Below are positions 6,072-9,300 of a DNA stretch of 9,300 nucleotides, in pieces (positions within the stretch are counted from its first letter, which is position 1; each line of letters opens with the position of its first letter). Below the pieces are notes generated by a model. That model was given only the letters and a program-made list of their open reading frames with translations, was not told the DNA's origin and did not search any database. Both the position numbers and the translations under genes were made by a program. Origin of the DNA: Candidatus Galligastranaerophilus intestinigallinarum (GTDB taxonomy: Bacteria > Cyanobacteriota > Vampirovibrionia > Gastranaerophilales > Gastranaerophilaceae); the NCBI GenBank assembly GCA_018715855.1, contig DVKW01000203.1, forward strand, positions 1-9,300, written 5' to 3'.

Positions 6072-7718
6072 ATGAACTTATTAAATAAAATTAAACAAAA
6101 TAAACTAACTTCAATAATGCTTTTTCTTTTTAGTATTTTATTTATTTATCTTTTTGTTGAATGTTTTGTTTTTTCTTCTTCGTTTGAATGTACCGTCTTT
6201 AAAAGTATCGATGATACCGCATTTAATGAAGCAATGAACAGTTTTCAATATTATTTAAAAAGAATCCACTTATCAAAACTTTTAAATTTTAATGAATATG
6301 CCTACGGTTGGATTTTTTGGGCAATTAACGGCATAGCAACATTTCCTTTTTATTTAATAAAATCTGAGCCGCTTACAATAGCAGGCGCAAGAATTCTTGA
6401 ACTTTTATTTTCTTTTGGAACATTATACCTGTTGTATAAAATTGCAGGAAATTACACAAAAAACGCTTTTTATAAATGGGCGGTAATTATTCCAACAGCT
6501 TTATCGGAATTTTTTATAACCTATGCAATAAGTTTTGACACAACATCTATGATGAGATTTTTTGGCGTCTTATCCGTTTATTTTATTTTAAAAAATAAAG
6601 AACTTACAAACAAAAACATTATATTTTCCGCAATTTCTCTTGCAGCCGTTGCAGGAGTTAAATTAACCGGTATATTTTTCATGCCGATTGTCGGTTTTTT
6701 AGCCTTAAATAAAATTGAATATAAATTAAATAAAGAAAATTTGAAAAAAATAGGTATATATTTTCTTGTTTTCATACCTTGTTTTATACTGTTTACAAAT
6801 CCGGGGTTATTTCTATTTTTTGTGTATAAAGAAAAGGTTAAAGCTTTTTTTGAATTATACGGTTATTTTTTATTTGAATATTCAAAAAGAAATATAGGGC
6901 TTGTTGCAGAAAACTCCTCTGTTTGGAATTTAATATATAAAGGCTGCATTGAAAGGTTTTATCTTTTAATTCCGACTTGTGTATTTCTTATTCTTGCTTT
7001 TTGCCAAAGTATTAACGGCATTAAAAGAAAAAAGTATGATTTTTTAATAATTCACGCTTTTACCCTTCTTGCAATATTATATTTTGCCTTGACGATTAAA
7101 ATAGGTGCCATATACATTGCAAAATATACAGGCGTTATGATTATCTTTTTACCATTATCTTTGATTTATTTTGAAAAATTTAAAAAAACAGGAATGATTT
7201 TAACTTCATTAATTTTAATTTTTCTTTTATCTTCTTCCTTTTTTAATAAATACACACCCGATATTTTACCAAGTAAAAAAACAATTACTTCAAATGCTTT
7301 TAATAGAGAATTTGCAAAAAATAAACTTTATAAAGAAATAGGTTATTTCGATTTATACAACGATTTAAAACAAATTATTACAAAAAAAGAAAACGAAACC
7401 ACTTTTATCATATCTGATTACAGAATACCTTGTATTTTTGGCAAAAGAAAAGATATTTGCCGTATTCTTACTTTTGATAATTTTAGCCAACTGAAAGATA
7501 TGATAAATTTTACGGCAGATTATATTCTTATTCATAAAAATACTCCGGCATTTTCAGATGATGATGAAATAAAGAAAACATATAAAAATAGTGAAGAAAT
7601 TTTGGCAGATAAAAAATTATATAAAGAAATTATCAAAACCAAAAAATTTAAAAATGTCCAATATGAAAAAATTTATGATAAATACAATGTATCTGTTTAC
7701 AAAAAGAAAGGGTTTTAA
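6072..7718 (+). CDS. GT-C-type membrane glycosyltransferase (PMT/ArnT-like)
   Basis: A 548-residue protein with about 10 hydrophobic segments over residues 12-390 (for example 12-34, 79-98, 108-126, 134-152, 160-175, 183-212, 228-252, 297-312, 325-345, 351-368, 374-390) and a hydrophilic C-terminal region of about 155 residues. In the first outer loop an adjacent acid pair (D47, D48 in SIDDTAF) lies where GT-C enzymes of the PMT/ArnT/GT83 kind have their catalytic Asp. These enzymes take a sugar from a polyprenyl-phosphate donor and place it on a glycan, lipid or protein outside the inner membrane. The ATG lies one base after the GtrA stop, with AAGGGG (6059-6064) seven bases upstream. Between GtrA and a GT2 enzyme it fills the position of the specific transferase (GtrC-like). 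The acceptor is unknown, and overall similarity to any named family is low by eye. Confidence 0.78.
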   Translation: MNLLNKIKQNKLTSIMLFLFSILFIYLFVECFVFSSSFECTVFKSIDDTAFNEAMNSFQYYLKRIHLSKLLNFNEYAYGWIFWAINGIATFPFYLIKSEPLTIAGARILELLFSFGTLYLLYKIAGNYTKNAFYKWAVIIPTALSEFFITYAISFDTTSMMRFFGVLSVYFILKNKELTNKNIIFSAISLAAVAGVKLTGIFFMPIVGFLALNKIEYKLNKENLKKIGIYFLVFIPCFILFTNPGLFLFFVYKEKVKAFFELYGYFLFEYSKRNIGLVAENSSVWNLIYKGCIERFYLLIPTCVFLILAFCQSINGIKRKKYDFLIIHAFTLLAILYFALTIKIGAIYIAKYTGVMIIFLPLSLIYFEKFKKTGMILTSLILIFLLSSSFFNKYTPDILPSKKTITSNAFNREFAKNKLYKEIGYFDLYNDLKQIITKKENETTFIISDYRIPCIFGKRKDICRILTFDNFSQLKDMINFTADYILIHKNTPAFSDDDEIKKTYKNSEEILADKKLYKEIIKTKKFKNVQYEKIYDKYNVSVYKKKGF

Positions 7719-8429
7719 ATGATAAAACTTTCCATTGTCGTTCCTTGTTATAATGAAGAAAAAAACATCCCTTTGATTGTTGAAAGGTTTAGCGAAGTTA
7801 TAAAAAGAAATGATATTGAAGTAATTCTTGTTGATAACGGCTCAAATGACAACAGCGCAGAGGTTTTGGCAAACTTAGTTCCAAAATATTCTTTTTTAAA
7901 AACAGTTAAAGTTGAAATAAATCAAGGCTATGGCTATGGAATATTGCAAGGGCTAAAAGCAGCAAGGGGGAAATTTATAGGCTGGACCCATGCTGATATG
8001 CAAACAGACCCGATTGATGTCATAAAAGCGCTTGATTTAATTGAAAAAGAACCCGCCGATGACAAAATTTTTGTCAAAGGAAACAGAAAAGGGCGCCCTT
8101 TGTTTGATGAATTTTTCACATTTTCTATGGGCTGTTTTGAAACGTTTCTTTTAGGGGAATTTTTATGGGATATAAACGCACAACCAAATATTTTTTCAAG
8201 AGAACTTATGGAAAATGAACAAAATGCACCGTTTGATTTTGCACTTGATTTATTCGCATTTTATAAAGCAAAAAAAGAAAAATATAAAATTATCCGCTTT
8301 CCTGTTATTTTTCCTAAAAGAATCCATGGCGCCTCGCATTGGAACACAGGGCTTTTTGCTAAATGGAAATTTATTAAACGAACAATGGATTTTAGTTTCA
8401 AATTAAAAAGAGAGTTAAGACAAAAATAA
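7719..8429 (+). CDS. GT2 family glycosyltransferase (polyprenyl-phosphate sugar synthase-like)
   Basis: A 236-residue GT-A fold enzyme. IVVPCYNEEKN (6-16) is the GT2 opening; VDNGSND (38-44) carries the nucleotide-binding Asp39; NQGYGYGILQGL (68-79) is a typical GT2 segment; HADMQTDP (91-98) holds the metal-binding acidic motif. It resembles the DPM1/GtrB group, which loads a sugar from an NDP donor onto polyprenyl phosphate at the cytoplasmic membrane face. GtrB proteins usually carry two C-terminal membrane helices (about 300 residues or more). This protein ends at 236 with a basic tail (KLKRELRQK) and no membrane segment, so it would be soluble or peripheral. The ATG directly follows the stop of the GT-C gene, with AAAGGG (7707-7712) six bases upstream. 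It is probably the enzyme that uses the operon's activated sugar. The carrier and donor are inferred. Confidence 0.9.
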   Translation: MIKLSIVVPCYNEEKNIPLIVERFSEVIKRNDIEVILVDNGSNDNSAEVLANLVPKYSFLKTVKVEINQGYGYGILQGLKAARGKFIGWTHADMQTDPIDVIKALDLIEKEPADDKIFVKGNRKGRPLFDEFFTFSMGCFETFLLGEFLWDINAQPNIFSRELMENEQNAPFDFALDLFAFYKAKKEKYKIIRFPVIFPKRIHGASHWNTGLFAKWKFIKRTMDFSFKLKRELRQK

Positions 8430-8443
8430 TTTAAGGAAATATT

Positions 8444-9040
8444 ATGAATTTTATAGCACACAGAGTAAATACAATTAAAGAATTAAAAGAATTACCTGAA
8501 AACTATGGAGTTGAGCTTGATGTAAGAGATAAAGGCGAAAAACTTTTTATTGCCCATAATCCTTTTGAAGAAAACGGCGATGATTTTGAGGAATATCTTA
8601 AAAATTATCACCATGGAACAATGATTGTAAATGTCAAATCCGAACGAATCGAGCTTAAAATTCAAGAACTTTTAAAAAAATACAACATCGAAGATTATTT
8701 CTTTCTAGACAGTTCAATTCCTATGATTTATCTTCTCTCAAATTCTCACAACCTCAATTCAGCAGTAAGATTTTCAGAAATTGAACCCATTGAACTTGCA
8801 TTATCTCTAAAAGATAGAGTTAAGTGGGTTTGGGTGGACTGTTTCTCTAAACTTCCCATCAATCAAGAAAATTACCGCATCCTAAAAAATACAAACCTCA
8901 AACTCTGCCTTGTATCACCGGAATTGCAAGGAAGACCAAACGACATAGAAAAATATAAAAAATATCTTTCCGAAAACAACATAACCTTCGATGCAATCTG
9001 CACAAAATCTTATAACATAAAACGATGGCAAGATATTTAG
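8444..9040 (+). CDS. Small glycerophosphodiester phosphodiesterase/PI-PLC-like protein
   Basis: A 198-residue protein, mostly of alpha/beta character, without signal peptide or membrane segment. It opens IAHRVNT (4-10), then VELDVRD (23-29) and IAHNP (36-40). H6, R7, E24, D26 and H38 sit at the spacing of the GDPD active site (HR, ExD, H), and VNVK (62-65) matches the later ElK position. These enzymes cleave phosphodiesters such as glycerophospho-alcohols using two histidines and a metal. It is shorter than usual GDPDs (about 230-250), and the PENT stretch is missing or changed, so activity is plausible but unproven. AAGGA (8433-8437) lies six bases before the ATG, and the gene is 14 bases after the GT2 stop. 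As last gene of the operon it may trim or recycle a phosphodiester-linked intermediate or glycan. Codons in its 3' half (8730-9000) carry more C at third positions than neighbouring genes. Confidence 0.7.
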   Translation: MNFIAHRVNTIKELKELPENYGVELDVRDKGEKLFIAHNPFEENGDDFEEYLKNYHHGTMIVNVKSERIELKIQELLKKYNIEDYFFLDSSIPMIYLLSNSHNLNSAVRFSEIEPIELALSLKDRVKWVWVDCFSKLPINQENYRILKNTNLKLCLVSPELQGRPNDIEKYKKYLSENNITFDAICTKSYNIKRWQDI

Positions 9041-9141
9041 CTTATTTGTAAATGAGCAATAAAAAAGGCTATATGCCGAACAAACAAAAAAGTTTTATTT
9101 TATAAATGTTTTATAATTTATACTCTGAATTTGACAAATAC

Positions 9142-9167
9142 AAAAATGCGAACCGTTGAGCATTTTT
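9142..9167 (+). terminator. Probable Rho-independent terminator of the operon
   Basis: AAAAATGC (9142-9149) and GCATTTTT (9160-9167) form an eight-pair stem around a ten-base loop, with the T run forming the end of the stem. It lies about 100 bases after the last operon stop codon. The stem has only three strong pairs next to the loop, so it is a modest terminator. It reads almost the same on the minus strand and could work both ways. Confidence 0.5.
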
Positions 9168-9210
9168 ATGAGAGGGCAAAAGCGAAGCGATTGCATCCCG
9201 AACGGGCACT
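9168..9210. other. GC-richer structured segment of unknown nature
   Basis: This 43-base segment is clearly richer in G and C than the AT-rich DNA around it. It holds small foldable units: GGGCAA (9174-9179) can pair with TTGC plus CCC (9191-9199) with a two-base bulge around a GCGAAGCG core, and CCCGAACGGG (9197-9206) is a separate short hairpin competing for the same CCC. No open reading frame or tRNA-like fold was seen. It could be part of a dispersed intergenic repeat, a small RNA, or a 3' structure of either converging transcript. Confidence 0.3.
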
Positions 9211-9212
9211 AA

Positions 9213-9240
9213 AAAAAGAGGCTTTAAATTACCTCTTTTT
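9213..9240 (-). terminator. Probable terminator of the tRNA transcript (bidirectional)
   Basis: AAAAAGAGG (9213-9221) and CCTCTTTTT (9232-9240) form a nine-pair stem around a ten-base loop. On the minus strand the stem ends in a run of seven T (9217-9211), and it begins 11 bases after the tRNA 3' end, so it most likely ends the tRNA transcript. On the plus strand it ends in five T then GTTT, so it may also act as a back-up stop for the operon. Confidence 0.6.
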
Positions 9241-9250
9241 GTTTAAAATT

Positions 9251-9300
<50 letters not shown>

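Noticed and set aside
6578..6775. A 65-codon minus-strand frame inside the GT-C gene
   Set aside because: It is antisense to hydrophobic membrane segments of the plus-strand protein, with no ribosome site or recognisable domain.
7934..8461. Minus-strand and out-of-frame plus-strand small frames over the GT2 gene (7934-8119, 8215-8406, 8261-8461)
   Set aside because: They lie across the conserved HADMQTDP motif and the C-terminal part of a clear GT2 enzyme, and show no domain or start signal of their own.
9112..9136. TATAAT (9112-9117) and TTGACA (9131-9136) in the right intergenic region as a promoter
   Set aside because: They are in the wrong order for a plus-strand promoter, neither has a partner hexamer at 15-19 bases, and no gene follows in that direction.

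Overview
The window is a very AT-rich stretch of a bacterial genome. It holds one tightly packed plus-strand operon of eight genes (about 236-9040), the first ten or so codons of a divergent minus-strand gene at the left edge, and a minus-strand tRNA gene (anticodon CAT) running off the right edge. Codon use leans to A/T and is even throughout, apart from slightly more C-ending codons in the last gene. The tRNA lacks an encoded CCA tail. Low GC, good Shine-Dalgarno sites, sigma70-like promoters and short T-tailed hairpins suit several gut-type AT-rich lineages, for example Gastranaerophilales-like bacteria or other low-GC groups. This placement is a low-confidence guess because no phylogenetic marker protein is present.

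Left edge (1-235): a divergent intergenic region. A minus-strand gene starts at 32 with an ideal GGAGG ribosome site and a near-consensus TTGACA-17-GATAAT promoter. A plus-strand promoter candidate (TTGTTA-16-TATAAT) lies just before the operon.

Operon (236-9040): (1) a fusion of a polytopic GT-C-type membrane glycosyltransferase with a phosphoribulokinase/uridine-kinase-like P-loop kinase; (2) a HAD phosphatase; (3) a class II aldolase with an extra C-terminal domain; (4) a protein made of two tandem sugar-1-phosphate-type nucleotidyltransferase domains; (5) a GtrA-like four-helix membrane protein; (6) a second GT-C-type membrane glycosyltransferase; (7) a GT2 glycosyltransferase of the polyprenyl-phosphate type; (8) a small glycerophosphodiester-phosphodiesterase-like protein. 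Neighbouring genes overlap by up to 23 bases or are separated by at most 14, so they are probably co-transcribed.

How they may work together (inference): genes 1 (kinase half) to 4 look like the cytoplasmic part of a pathway that phosphorylates, cleaves or builds, dephosphorylates and nucleotide-activates an unusual sugar or polyol. Genes 5-7 match the three-part Gtr logic: GT2 loads a polyprenyl carrier, GtrA helps flip it, and a GT-C enzyme transfers the residue on the outer face. The final phosphodiesterase-like protein hints at a phosphodiester-linked product. The kinase/GT-C fusion and the double nucleotidyltransferase are the most unusual items.

Right edge (9041-9300): converging transcription from the operon and the tRNA meets in a 210-base gap with two T-tailed hairpins flanking a short GC-richer structured segment.
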